Source: CAYVQU01 sp964453155
GTDB lineage: Bacteria; Chloroflexota; Anaerolineae; Anaerolineales; UBA11858
DNA length: 41,105 nt
Direction: 5' to 3'
NCBI GenBank assembly: GCA_964453155.1
Contig: CAYVQU010000025.1
Location: 1-41,105 of the forward strand
The translations under genes were made by a program, and so were the position numbers. Under the pieces are notes generated by a model. It did not search any database. It was not told the origin of the DNA and saw only the letters and a list, made by a program, of their open reading frames with translations. This document shows, piece by piece, positions 1 through 8,320 of the stretch. The stretch's first letter is position 1. Each line of letters starts with the position of its first letter.

Positions 1-56
1 AAACTTTTGCTGTTTTGAGGAGGGTCTAGCACCCTTTTTGCAGTAGAGTCAATATT

Positions 57-2123
57 CTATTGTGATAACTCGGCCCGAATAGTTTTAGCCCGACTCCGGA
101 GCCAGATGGCTTCATCCTGCGCGCCACGATTCTGAGCATAGGTAGCGGCGTGATCATATTGCCGGGCAGCCTCATACAAGGACCCTGATTTTTCAAAATG
201 AGTGGCTGCCATGACCTGAAATTTTGAATCCCGCCGGGATACCAGCCAACGAGCAACTGCAAGATGATATTGGGTCAAATATTTGTGTGGCAACAAGCCA
301 TAAGCCACATCTCGCAGCAAGGAGTGTTTGAAAATGTATTCCTGATCTTCAGAAAAACTCGTCCCAGCGCGTGGAAAAGCCAACTCGGCCTGAACTAGTT
401 TCCGAAGACCGTCCTGTACAACGCGGTCTAGCATCACAGGAGCCAGTTTCAACAACCCGGTACCCGTATGAGATGCAGAGCGGATGGCAGCTAGCACCGG
501 GCCGACCCAAAAAACCCGCCCAACCACCGAAGCCAAGAGGGCCACCATCCGGGCTTCTCGGGGCAGGGCATCTAACCGGGCTTGCAGCATCGCCTGGAGG
601 GTTTCGGGCGTGTTGGTTCGCAGGTGAGAAATGGCCTGGTCTGTGGGGGCTTCAGGTGAAGCTAGCCCGATCTTAATTAGACCACGCACCATCTCTTCTA
701 AGAAATATGGATTGCCATCTGCCCGGCGAGCAAGTTCGGCCATGATCTCTTTCGGTAGCTCATCAAGATCAGGATAGGCCATTGCGACTATTTCTGCATT
801 TAATGGCAACGGACCTAAGTTGATGATTTGCGAAACATTAACCCAGCGGGGTTTCTTGCGAATGAATTCGGTCCGAGCCCCTGAGCAAATTATCAGTGGT
901 AATGGATCATCATCCGGTTGCATAATATAGGCTAACAAACTCAGACTCAAGTTATCAGCCCAATGCAAATCATCCAACAACAACATCGTGGGGGATGTGG
1001 TTGCGGCTCGGCGCAACAATTCTCGGGTTAGTTCAAATGTCCGCTGAACTCGATAATTGGGTTTTCCTTGATATTGGGCTAAATAATGACTATCTGGCCA
1101 CGGGATTCCGGCCATATTCCCAATAAGATGGGCAGCTTCCACTGAATGAGGGGTATCAGCATCTACCCCCCATAGCTCCCGAATGCCGCTCGCGAATTTC
1201 GCCCTGGCAATTTCGGGAAGATCATCATCAGAAATTCCAAAACGATTTTGCCAAACTGACTTCCACAAGAAAAATGGCACCCGTGCAGTTTGCGACAAAG
1301 CTCGGGCCGTAATGACCTGTAAGCGCGGTTCGGCAATTTCGAGTTGGCTGGTAAACTCCATGAGCAACCGCGACTTCCCAATTCCAATATCACCAACGAC
1401 CAACACAAATGTCGGGTTCGGCAGGCGACGGGCTTGTTTATATAGGGCAGCCATTTTCTGTAACTCATAATCCCGCGCAACCATGCGAGTACTGAGCGTG
1501 TCTTCACTCCGATACCGCATTTGCGTAGTTTGATTACGTTTGTGGTCTACAACGAAGCCCAACAGCGGCTGAGTCTTGCCACGAATATTGATGGGGCCTA
1601 AATGCCGCACTTTAAACACACTCCGAACCAAACGGAATGTACTTTCACTAATCATGACCGTTCCCGGCTCCGTCATTTGTTCCAAGCGGCTGGCCACATT
1701 TACGGTATCCCCCATGACGGTGTACTCATTTTTCGCGCCAATATACCCTGCCAAAACATTGCCGGTATTGATACCTATACGCATTTGAAGGTTTTTTGCT
1801 TCCGGCCGATCCGTTTCATGGGTATAGGCCGCTAAAGCCTCAATCAAAGCTAAACCGGCCTCCACCGCATGTTCGGCATCATTTTCGCCTGCGAAAGGAG
1901 CCCCCCAAACTGCCATTACCCCATCGCCCAAATGCTTATCAATATACCCATTACAACTACGAATTACATCATCCAGGCGCGCCCACAAATCTTTAATGAG
2001 ATCGCTGACAGTTTCAAAGTCTAATCTTTCAGCCAGACTGGTAAAACCCTGAACATCAGCAAATAAGACCGTTGCCCACCGACGTTCTTCTGGAAACTGT
2101 TTTTGTTGAATGGGGGCAGTCAT
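57..2123 (-). CDS. Class III adenylate/guanylate cyclase domain fused to an AAA-type ATPase
   Basis: This 688-residue protein starts with a class III nucleotide cyclase domain (about residues 15-195). Metal-binding Asp23 is in LFADVQGFT, Asp67 in HLGDGVMAVWGAP, and the signature YTVMGDTVNVASRLE is at 134-148. An AAA/NTPase region follows, with Walker A GDIGIGKS (244-251) and Walker B LLLDD (381-385). The C-terminal part is helical and resembles the start of the TPR region seen in such regulators, but it stops early; many relatives run to 1000 residues or more. The family makes cyclic nucleotides or uses the ATPase/TPR part as a signalling scaffold; substrate (ATP or GTP) is not assigned here. 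No membrane segment or signal peptide is visible, so it is probably cytoplasmic. The ATG has GAGG 7 nt upstream. It stands alone, separated from the upstream operon by a terminator. Confidence 0.9.
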   Translation of the reverse strand: MTAPIQQKQFPEERRWATVLFADVQGFTSLAERLDFETVSDLIKDLWARLDDVIRSCNGYIDKHLGDGVMAVWGAPFAGENDAEHAVEAGLALIEALAAYTHETDRPEAKNLQMRIGINTGNVLAGYIGAKNEYTVMGDTVNVASRLEQMTEPGTVMISESTFRLVRSVFKVRHLGPINIRGKTQPLLGFVVDHKRNQTTQMRYRSEDTLSTRMVARDYELQKMAALYKQARRLPNPTFVLVVGDIGIGKSRLLMEFTSQLEIAEPRLQVITARALSQTARVPFFLWKSVWQNRFGISDDDLPEIARAKFASGIRELWGVDADTPHSVEAAHLIGNMAGIPWPDSHYLAQYQGKPNYRVQRTFELTRELLRRAATTSPTMLLLDDLHWADNLSLSLLAYIMQPDDDPLPLIICSGARTEFIRKKPRWVNVSQIINLGPLPLNAEIVAMAYPDLDELPKEIMAELARRADGNPYFLEEMVRGLIKIGLASPEAPTDQAISHLRTNTPETLQAMLQARLDALPREARMVALLASVVGRVFWVGPVLAAIRSASHTGTGLLKLAPVMLDRVVQDGLRKLVQAELAFPRAGTSFSEDQEYIFKHSLLRDVAYGLLPHKYLTQYHLAVARWLVSRRDSKFQVMAATHFEKSGSLYEAARQYDHAATYAQNRGAQDEAIWLRSRAKTIRAELSQ

Positions 2124-2197
2124 TAAATATCCTCAAGTACTTAAAGGTTTGTGATTAAATTTAAAGCTGGCAAATTCGACCATCACACCTGAGCAGT

Positions 2198-2226
2198 TTT
2201 AAATTTGATCCGGCATTCGATTTCAA
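2198..2226 (-). promoter_or_regulatory. Possible sigma70-type promoter of the cyclase gene
   Basis: On the minus strand TTGAAA (2221-2226) and TTTAAA (2198-2203) are separated by exactly 17 bp, about 75 bp before the start codon. The -10 is only a 4/6 match, so this is a candidate, not a firm call. Confidence 0.35.
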
Positions 2227-2296
2227 TACCCTTTCTGATATCTGCGGAAGCGTTACGGAATATTGAAAATTATATCAGGATTGAGAATATTGGCCT

Positions 2297-2330
2297 CAGA
2301 AAAAAGGGCTGATCATCCTGACCAGCCCTT
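2297..2330 (-). terminator. Rho-independent terminator of the first molybdenum hydroxylase operon
   Basis: On the minus strand an 8-bp perfect stem (AAGGGCTG / CAGCCCTT at 2304-2311 and 2323-2330) is followed directly by a T run. It lies 13 bp after the stop of the fused Fe-S/Moco gene and ends that transcription unit before the cyclase gene. Confidence 0.85.
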
Positions 2331-2342
2331 CAATTGGTATTT

Positions 2343-5324
2343 TTAGGGGGTAGTCTGCTCCCGAAGTGTTCGCCAAACTTTTTCGGGTGTCACCGGATTA
2401 GTATCGATATTGACACCAACGGCATTGAAGACCGCATTGCCAACTGCGGGTGCGACCCCATCCAACGGGATTTCTGCCACCGCTTTGACCCCAAAGGGAT
2501 GACTCGGCTCGAAGGTTTCTACGAAAATTGTTTCCAAGGCTGGCATTTCATGAGCCTCAAAGATATGATAATCGCGGAAGTCTTTCTCGCGAGCATTCCC
2601 AGCTTCATCGTAGACCATCTCTTCACAGACCGCGTAGCCCAACGCCTGGGTCATCCCACCTTCGATCTGACCGGAAGCCGTGATGGGGTTGACAACGACA
2701 CCCGAATCAACCGCCATAACGAGTTTGTCCACCACCACCTGACCAGTCTCGGTATCCACAGTCACTTCCGCAAACTGAGCGCCAAACGGCGGCGGGGCTA
2801 CTGGCGACATATAGGATCCAATTCCCATGATCTGAAGTTGGTTTTCGTGATGCAGCGAGTGATAAGCGATTTCTTGGAGGGAGACCGATTGGCCCTCAGA
2901 GGTGAACGCTTGCCGATCCGACAATTCAATTTCAGCCTCCGCGGATGTTTCGAGTATCATGCGAGCCCGATCTTTGATCTGCTCGGCAGCCTGGGCTGCG
3001 GCTTTGACCACCGCGGCCCCGGAGATATAGGTCGTTGAGGAGGCATACGCGCCGACATCGAAGGGGGTGAAATCCGTATCTGATGAGTAGACCAGGATAT
3101 CTTCAACTGGGCAGCCTAAAACTTCGGCCGCCATTTGAGCCAAGACAGTATCCGAACCGGTACCAAGATCGGTTGCACCGACCAATAAATTAAAGGAGCC
3201 ATCATCGTTCATCTTGATCGAGGCCGCGCCCATATCGAGATATGGGATTGCGGTGCCCTGCATGACCATTGCCAGCCCCACTCCCTTGCGGAGATGAGGT
3301 TTTCCGGGCACCTGCTGCCAGTCGGCATTTCCGAATTTTTGATCCCAGCCGATGGCGGCTTTTCCTTGTTGGACACATTCTTCCAAGCCGCAGGTTTCAA
3401 TCGTCTCGGGGCGGGGTTCGCGCCCCTCGCTCCAGGCGGTACTGAAAGGATGCAATTCGCCGGCGCGTAAGGCATTCTTCAAACGAAATTCGATGGGGTC
3501 AAAACCGAGATCATCACAAATCTTCTCAATATGACGCTCCAGGGGCCAATAGCCTTGGGGCACACCGTAACCTCGATAAGCGCCCGAGGGTGGTCGGTTG
3601 GTGTAAACAACATCGGCGTAGAAGCGAATATTAGGATTCTCGCGATATTTGCCATCCCCGACATATAACGCCATGGATTTATGGCCCGTATTCCCGGTGA
3701 CCGTCAAGGCGTGGGCTCCATTGGCGCCGGTATCACTAAGGGCATACATCTCATTAGCGGTGATAATCCCATCTTTGGTTACACCGGTTTTCATCCGCAC
3801 CCGCATGGGATGGCGGGAACGGCCAGAGATAAACTCTTCTGCGCGGGTGGTCTCATACATTACCGGACGACCGGTGGCAATCGTTAAATGAGCCGCGACA
3901 TCTTCAATTTGGACTTCCTGCTTACCGCCAAAACCGCCCCCAATGCGAGGTTTGATGACCCGAATCCGTTTGATCGGCAAACCCAAAACGGGCGCTAAAA
4001 TCCGCCGGGCGTGGAAGGGTACCTGGGTGCTGGTGCGGATCACCAAGCGGTCATCTTCGTCCCAATAGGTCACGACGATATGGGGTTCAATATGGGCTTG
4101 TTGGACTTTGGGAACTTCGTATTCAGCCTCGAAAATGTGATCGGCTTCGGTAAAACCCTGCTCCACATCTCCGATATCAATCCGTATTTCAGCCGCCAAA
4201 TTTTTGGTCGGGTCCGAGTCTGCAAAATTTACGTATTCGGGTTCATCGTGGAGGATTGGCGCCCTGGGTTCCATTGCTTTCCGAGTATCCAACAGCGGTT
4301 CGAGGACTTCATACTCGACCTCGATCAATTTGAGAGCCTGTTCGGCAATTTCAACCGTCTCAGCAGCGACAAAGGCCACTCGATCACCAACGAAACGAAC
4401 TTTAGTATCGAGGGAGAAGCAATCCAACGGACCGGGGATGGGATCGGACTGCCCGGCAGTTGAATAGACCACTCGCGGAACATCTTCGTGGGTCAGTACT
4501 GCAGCCACACCAGGAAAATTCCGAGCTTTACTGGCATCAATGGATTTGATCCGGGCGTGAGCGTAGGGAGACCCCAAAACCTTAGCATGCAACATGCCGC
4601 GCATCTCGATATCCCCGGCAAAAGCCGGTTTGCCCTGGGCCAATTTAACAGCATCCACCTTGGGCTCCGGTTTGCCGACCGTTTTATAGGGTGAAACTTC
4701 GGGAACGACGACGACTTTGGCCGCGGTTCGGGTTTGGGTTTCGGGTGCTAAAGTATCCGGTGATTGGGTGATTGGGTCGTCAGTTGCCGTCTCGGTAAAC
4801 CAGGTCCCAGGTTCGAGGGTCACTAAATCGCCATACTCTTCACCGCGCAGGGCAGCTGCAGCCTGCAAGACAGCTTGAACCGGTTTCAAATAGCCCGTAC
4901 ACCGACAAAGAACACCTGATAGTACCTCCCGAACTTCGGCTTCAGAGGGATTTGCTTCCCGTTCGAGCAATTCTTTGGCGGCCAATATTTGTCCTGGAGT
5001 ACAGTAGCCGCATTGAATCGCACCGGTCTCGATAAAGGCTTGCTGGAGCGGATGCAATCCGTCGGTTTTGCGCCAGCCATGATCGGGATGTTCGCCCAAA
5101 GCTTCGATGGTAGCGATTTTATGCCCCTCAGCCTGCGCTGCGAGCATCATCCCAGCATTGACAGGTTTGCCATCCAACAGAACGGTATCCGCGCCGGTTT
5201 CACCCCGTTCAGCTCCAAATTTTACGCCGAAGTATCCTATCGAGCGCAAGGTTTTTAATAAAGTGTCTCCGGGAAAAACATCGGTCTCATGATCTATGCC
5301 GTTAATGATTAGATTTATCTTCAT
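2343..5324 (-). CDS. Molybdenum hydroxylase (xanthine dehydrogenase family), fused Fe-S and Moco subunits, first [2Fe-2S] site lost
   Basis: This 993-residue protein is a fused [2Fe-2S] plus molybdopterin subunit of the xanthine oxidase family. Residues 1-75 form the plant-type ferredoxin domain, but the positions of its four cysteine ligands read Ala38, Thr43, Asp46 and Gly58 (GAERGETGAD, then NAG). The second cluster domain is intact: QCGYC (Cys105, Cys108) and CRC (Cys140, Cys142). A Thr/Pro-rich linker (about 165-215) leads to the Moco domains, with GGGFGGK, SGAYRGYG and the catalytic Glu951 in AVAEIPL all present. The family hydroxylates purines, aldehydes or N-heterocycles; the substrate cannot be read from sequence. 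AGGAG lies 8 nt before the ATG. The alpha/beta hydrolase gene ends 17 bp upstream and a divergent FAD-type subunit lies before that, so the three look like one operon. Loss of the outer cluster would break the usual Moco to FAD electron path. Confidence 0.93.
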   Translation of the reverse strand: MKINLIINGIDHETDVFPGDTLLKTLRSIGYFGVKFGAERGETGADTVLLDGKPVNAGMMLAAQAEGHKIATIEALGEHPDHGWRKTDGLHPLQQAFIETGAIQCGYCTPGQILAAKELLEREANPSEAEVREVLSGVLCRCTGYLKPVQAVLQAAAALRGEEYGDLVTLEPGTWFTETATDDPITQSPDTLAPETQTRTAAKVVVVPEVSPYKTVGKPEPKVDAVKLAQGKPAFAGDIEMRGMLHAKVLGSPYAHARIKSIDASKARNFPGVAAVLTHEDVPRVVYSTAGQSDPIPGPLDCFSLDTKVRFVGDRVAFVAAETVEIAEQALKLIEVEYEVLEPLLDTRKAMEPRAPILHDEPEYVNFADSDPTKNLAAEIRIDIGDVEQGFTEADHIFEAEYEVPKVQQAHIEPHIVVTYWDEDDRLVIRTSTQVPFHARRILAPVLGLPIKRIRVIKPRIGGGFGGKQEVQIEDVAAHLTIATGRPVMYETTRAEEFISGRSRHPMRVRMKTGVTKDGIITANEMYALSDTGANGAHALTVTGNTGHKSMALYVGDGKYRENPNIRFYADVVYTNRPPSGAYRGYGVPQGYWPLERHIEKICDDLGFDPIEFRLKNALRAGELHPFSTAWSEGREPRPETIETCGLEECVQQGKAAIGWDQKFGNADWQQVPGKPHLRKGVGLAMVMQGTAIPYLDMGAASIKMNDDGSFNLLVGATDLGTGSDTVLAQMAAEVLGCPVEDILVYSSDTDFTPFDVGAYASSTTYISGAAVVKAAAQAAEQIKDRARMILETSAEAEIELSDRQAFTSEGQSVSLQEIAYHSLHHENQLQIMGIGSYMSPVAPPPFGAQFAEVTVDTETGQVVVDKLVMAVDSGVVVNPITASGQIEGGMTQALGYAVCEEMVYDEAGNAREKDFRDYHIFEAHEMPALETIFVETFEPSHPFGVKAVAEIPLDGVAPAVGNAVFNAVGVNIDTNPVTPEKVWRTLREQTTP

Positions 5325-5341
5325 AAGAATTACTCCTGTGA

Positions 5342-6337
5342 TTAGTTAATATTTTGGGAAATCAACCAATCCTGGATTTTTTCAATAATTGCGCGCCAGT
5401 TATTTTCCATCATCAAGTTATGCCCGGCCTCGGGGATGATCATAAAATCCCCGCTATAATGTTTGGCAGACCGGCGTAATCCGGCAACTGTGACTGCCGC
5501 GTCGAGTTCGGCAGCCAGCCAAAAAGTGGGTGTTTTTACGTTATCGGGGGGCCGCCAAATCGGCGGATTATGCTGAAAGGCGGGCAAAATCGATTCCGGC
5601 CCCAGGTTTGAATGCAATTCTTGGGGGGAAACTACAGCGTTGGGACCTAACAGAATTTCTGCCGCCCGCTTTGGATTCCGCACCCACGGCGTGGCATCCC
5701 ACGAAAGAGATGTTAACAAAAATAGGAGGGGGTCTCTTTTCACCAGCGCTAAGCCATTATCGCGATTAACACTGTGAGATACCCAGGGAGCTACCAATAC
5801 CGCACCGGGCAGGTTATCGCCAATATTTTTGAGATACCATTGGACCAGGGCTCCCCCCATGCTGTGACCCATTAAAACCGGTTTATGTGGCAACCGTTTG
5901 ACTTCATCACGCACAAATCCGAGGTAATAATCTAACGTACATTTATGGATAGGGCGTTGGGAGGGCGATTGGCCGTGTCCGGGCAGGCTGATGGCATGGC
6001 TCTCCCAACCCCATTCAGCCAGGAGTTCTTGCCAGGGCTGCCAACACCAGGCCCCATGCCACATCCCATGCTGCATCAATAGGGGCGTTTCGAAGCTACG
6101 CTCCTTGGGGTAATAGCTAATCCGCTCAATCCCGTCGACAATACTATGTTGTACAGTGTAGTGAGCTTCCGTCTTCCCCATAAGCGCGCTGATTCCTTTA
6201 GGGGCTTTATTTTGGGGTACCAGCAGCGTGAAACGCGGGTCAGCTTTGGCAAGCTGCCAGAAAACCCAAGCGAGTTGGGCAAGGAGATAGCCGGTGAGGG
6301 TGCCTAGGAAAAATTTGGAAGCGTTTTTTATCATCAT
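5342..6337 (-). CDS. Alpha/beta hydrolase with N-terminal membrane anchor
   Basis: This 331-residue protein has one hydrophobic segment at about residues 8-30, then an alpha/beta hydrolase fold. Visible landmarks are the oxyanion region QHGMWHGAWCW (89-99), LPGHGQS, the nucleophile elbow GHSMGG with Ser159, a probable acid Asp279 (AELDAA) and His306 (EAGHN). It is probably an esterase, lipase or amidase anchored in the membrane; the substrate is unknown. It sits between the FAD-type gene and the fused Fe-S/Moco gene of the first hydroxylase set, with only 17 bp to the latter. It may therefore prepare or further process that enzyme's substrate, which is inference from gene order. The first codons are two ATGs in a row; either could be used. 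Confidence 0.88.
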   Translation of the reverse strand: MMIKNASKFFLGTLTGYLLAQLAWVFWQLAKADPRFTLLVPQNKAPKGISALMGKTEAHYTVQHSIVDGIERISYYPKERSFETPLLMQHGMWHGAWCWQPWQELLAEWGWESHAISLPGHGQSPSQRPIHKCTLDYYLGFVRDEVKRLPHKPVLMGHSMGGALVQWYLKNIGDNLPGAVLVAPWVSHSVNRDNGLALVKRDPLLFLLTSLSWDATPWVRNPKRAAEILLGPNAVVSPQELHSNLGPESILPAFQHNPPIWRPPDNVKTPTFWLAAELDAAVTVAGLRRSAKHYSGDFMIIPEAGHNLMMENNWRAIIEKIQDWLISQNIN

Positions 6338-6344
6338 GCATAAC

Positions 6345-6445
6345 GAACGCGGATTACGCTGATTTTGCGGATTCTCGCAGATTTTAATTTGAACAAATAT
6401 CTGCGGGAATCCGCGTTAGCAGAGCAATCTGCGTCATTCGCGTTC
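6345..6445. repeat. Imperfect inverted repeat, 'GAACGCGGATTACGC' phrase family
   Basis: Two arms built from degenerate GAACGCG(G/A)AT(T/G)ACGC(T/A)GAT and CGCAGAT phrases face each other around an AT-rich loop. The arm at 6434-6445 contains the last codons and TGA of the FAD-type gene. Transcribed, it would fold into a long hairpin between that gene and the alpha/beta hydrolase gene. Related phrases occur at 17722-17770, 18930-19001 and 21850-21926. Confidence 0.7.
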
Positions 6446-7183
6446 TAGGCACCGTTTGACCAAAGTCCCGGCCACATCGCTCCGATATTCAGCGCTCGCC
6501 CATTGATCTCCCGCCTCGCTAAATGCATCCCGGGCTGCGATTTCAGCTCCTCCGGGTTGGGGCCCGTCCATTGCGAGCAAGGGTGATTCGCCAAATCCAC
6601 CCAGAACCACCCGGGTACGGCCCGATTTCCACCGGGCGACCGCGGCACAGACAATGGGTAAATCCGCTGGACTACGAGCGACATATTCATATGCCAGTTT
6701 GAGATTGGAAGAAAGCAAAATTTGCGTGATCAACCGTCCGGTGAGTTTTTCTTCCCGCAGGGGCAGGATCTCACCCAAATTGACTTTCTCATCTCCAGGC
6801 TGGAGCATGAGTTGGGCACCTAAAGCCAACATCGCAGTTGCAAACGGCGAGCGGCCATTTGCTGCGACCAAAGTACCAGCGATGGTCGCCATTTGACGAG
6901 TGTTATAGGTTGCCTCGTGGCGAATTGCCTTACCCAAATCAAGGTACAGATCAGGGAATTTTAGCAACTGCTCAAGAGTTACAGTGGCCCCAATCTCAAG
7001 CGTACTCCCTTTTTGCGCGCGGGTGTTTAATCCCAATTTTTGGAGGTCAACCACAGCAACAGGTGTATCCGAGGGCTGGTTGAGCACCGTCCCCCCGCCT
7101 AATGGCACAGTTTCAACTCCCGGCCTTTGGAGTAATTCCAAGGCAAGGTCTAACGATTCAGGGCGATGATATTCTACGATCAT
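6434..7183 (-). CDS. FAD-binding-type subunit of molybdenum hydroxylase, divergent
   Basis: This 249-residue protein matches the FAD_binding_5/CO_deh_flav_C architecture of the medium subunit of xanthine/CO dehydrogenases. The N-terminal PLGGGT (27-32) is kept. The second FAD motif, normally ATIGGN followed by a small-residue stretch (ATIGGNVAHALPAADG in the paralog at 21929-22831), here reads ATIAGTLVAANGRSP (99-113). The protein is about 50 residues shorter than that paralog, but its C-terminal end (SAEYRSDVAGTLVKRCLE) is the normal family end, so the shortening is internal. It is expected to pass electrons from the Fe-S subunit to an acceptor. Because the partner has lost its outer [2Fe-2S] site, both proteins may have diverged together. 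The stop codon lies inside the arm of an inverted repeat. Confidence 0.85.
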   Translation of the reverse strand: MIVEYHRPESLDLALELLQRPGVETVPLGGGTVLNQPSDTPVAVVDLQKLGLNTRAQKGSTLEIGATVTLEQLLKFPDLYLDLGKAIRHEATYNTRQMATIAGTLVAANGRSPFATAMLALGAQLMLQPGDEKVNLGEILPLREEKLTGRLITQILLSSNLKLAYEYVARSPADLPIVCAAVARWKSGRTRVVLGGFGESPLLAMDGPQPGGAEIAARDAFSEAGDQWASAEYRSDVAGTLVKRCLERE

Positions 7184-7196
7184 AAGCGTCTCACAG

Positions 7197-7278
7197 GACT
7201 GATTGGTCTAAAAATCTGATTGGTCGGATGGGTCAAGTGACATTTTTGACCTTTCAGATAAATTTGACCAATCAGACA
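7197..7278. repeat. Imperfect inverted repeat, 'GACCAAT/TAGAC' phrase family
   Basis: Arms of degenerate ATTGGTC/GACCAAT phrases (7197-7225 against about 7263-7278) lie between the FAD-type gene and the thioesterase stop codon. The same phrase type recurs at 8231-8314 and 14697-14762, and in single-strand form inside the 5' end of the thioesterase gene. Confidence 0.65.
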
Positions 7279-7279
7279 T

Positions 7280-7798
7280 CTAATCCGGATAAACTTTCCA
7301 ACCCAATTCTTCAAACACATCAACATTTATTGTTCCGTCAGGAACATTGACCAATACGGCACTGGCATCGGCTAACAATTCACCATCTGGCCCCAGGATT
7401 TCGGCTGTCGAAGTTGCTGAGCGTTTTTTACTCTTTTCTGCATGCCCGACAACCTTAATCAGTTTCTCGGTGGGAACCGGTTTCCGATAATTTACGGATA
7501 ACTTGGCCGTATACATAAACCGTGGATTCTCAGGATCACTCCCAAAATGGGCCCGGCCTAAGACTTCATCTACGAGGGAGGCAACGATGCCCCCATGAAC
7601 CACTCCTGGATATCCCTGAAATCGTTCGGGGACGGTGGTTTCCACCACAACGTCCCCATTTTCGATTTCATAGAATTTGAGTTGCAGGCCGAATTTGTTC
7701 TCGACGCCGCAGACGAAGCAATGTCTCGAATTTGGCTGCTTTAGTCTTGTCTGAGATGTCTCAGAGGTCTGAAGGGTCTTATTTGTCGGATTGGTCAT
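7280..7798 (-). CDS. PaaI-type hotdog-fold thioesterase
   Basis: From the ATG at 7798 the protein has 172 residues. It carries the hotdog-fold thioesterase signature HGGIVASLVDE, preceded by a CFVCG segment (CFVCGVENKFGLQ) common in PaaI-like proteins. The family hydrolyses acyl-CoA thioesters; the acyl group is not predictable. An in-frame start further upstream (7882) would run through most of the last 35 codons of the four-helix-bundle gene, so 7798 is preferred; it overlaps that gene's end by 20 bp. The first 20 or so residues (MTNPTNKTLQTSETSQT) are encoded by a repeat phrase of the GACCAAT/AGAC type and are probably a non-conserved tail. The true start could be still further in, near the first conserved residues. 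Confidence 0.82.
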   Translation of the reverse strand: MTNPTNKTLQTSETSQTRLKQPNSRHCFVCGVENKFGLQLKFYEIENGDVVVETTVPERFQGYPGVVHGGIVASLVDEVLGRAHFGSDPENPRFMYTAKLSVNYRKPVPTEKLIKVVGHAEKSKKRSATSTAEILGPDGELLADASAVLVNVPDGTINVDVFEELGWKVYPD

Positions 7799-8225
7799 AG
7801 CTGTTTTCGTCGATGTTGAGTTGATATGGAATTTCGGGTTCTGATAATTTGTTTTTTGATCTTGAACGATGTAGGTAGCCAATCAGGCCATTGATTTGAC
7901 GATTACCGACTTCAGCTTTATCAAAGATAGATTGAAATTGTTCTTGACTGATGTAATTTTGATCCAGCGCAATATAGAGTTGCGATTGGCATTCAGAGGC
8001 GGATCGGCGAGCATAGCCGAGAAAACGAATGAATTCATTATCGGAGCCGGAATTGAAACCTTCGGCGATATTATGCATCACGGAACCGGCAGAACGTCGA
8101 ATTTGATCTCGTAACCCAAAGTCTTTGGCAAATTCACTAATAGCCGAAACCTTGTAAACCAATTTCACCATTTCTCGGGCGATTTGCCACGCTCTAATTT
8201 CTTCAAATCGTTTAATCGTTGCCAT
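7779..8225 (-). CDS. Four-helix-bundle protein (S23 / IVS-type family)
   Basis: This 148-residue protein matches the four-helix-bundle family named after proteins encoded in 23S rRNA intervening sequences. Landmarks are an early RAWQIAREMVKLVY helix, LRDQIRRSAGSVMHNIAEGF and the EFIRFLGYARRSASECQSQL helix. The usual length is near 120 residues. The extra C-terminal tail ends in a charged stretch whose last codons and stop lie in a GACCAAT-type repeat phrase. Its biological role is not established for the family. It is a free-standing gene here, not within an rRNA gene. The next gene downstream (the thioesterase) starts inside its last codons. Confidence 0.85.
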   Translation of the reverse strand: MATIKRFEEIRAWQIAREMVKLVYKVSAISEFAKDFGLRDQIRRSAGSVMHNIAEGFNSGSDNEFIRFLGYARRSASECQSQLYIALDQNYISQEQFQSIFDKAEVGNRQINGLIGYLHRSRSKNKLSEPEIPYQLNIDENSYDQSDK

Positions 8226-8230
8226 AAATC

Positions 8231-8314
8231 TGTCGAATTAGTCAAAAGTTTCTAATTGGTCTAAAACTTCAACATCCCAATGGACAAATTAGACTAATCA
8301 GACCAATTAGACAA
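8231..8314. repeat. Imperfect inverted repeat, 'GACCAAT/TAGAC' phrase family
   Basis: Left arm 8231-8265 (CGAATTAGTC, AATTGGTCTAAAA) and right arm 8283-8314 (GACAAATTAGACTAATCAGA and following) are degenerate reverse complements. The element fills the spacer between the LLM oxidoreductase stop and the four-helix-bundle gene start. Confidence 0.7.
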
Positions 8315-8320
8315 ATAAAA

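Noticed and set aside
24..41. Weak hairpin AGGGT/ACCCT followed by TTTTT at the left edge
   Set aside because: The stem is only 5 bp and no plus-strand gene is visible upstream within the window, so a terminator call is not supported.
2334..3038. Long plus-strand open frame opposite the first hydroxylase gene
   Set aside because: It is antisense to conserved Moco-domain codons, shows no recognisable motif and has the pattern of a shadow frame; the same holds for the frame at 8411-8941 opposite the LLM oxidoreductase gene.
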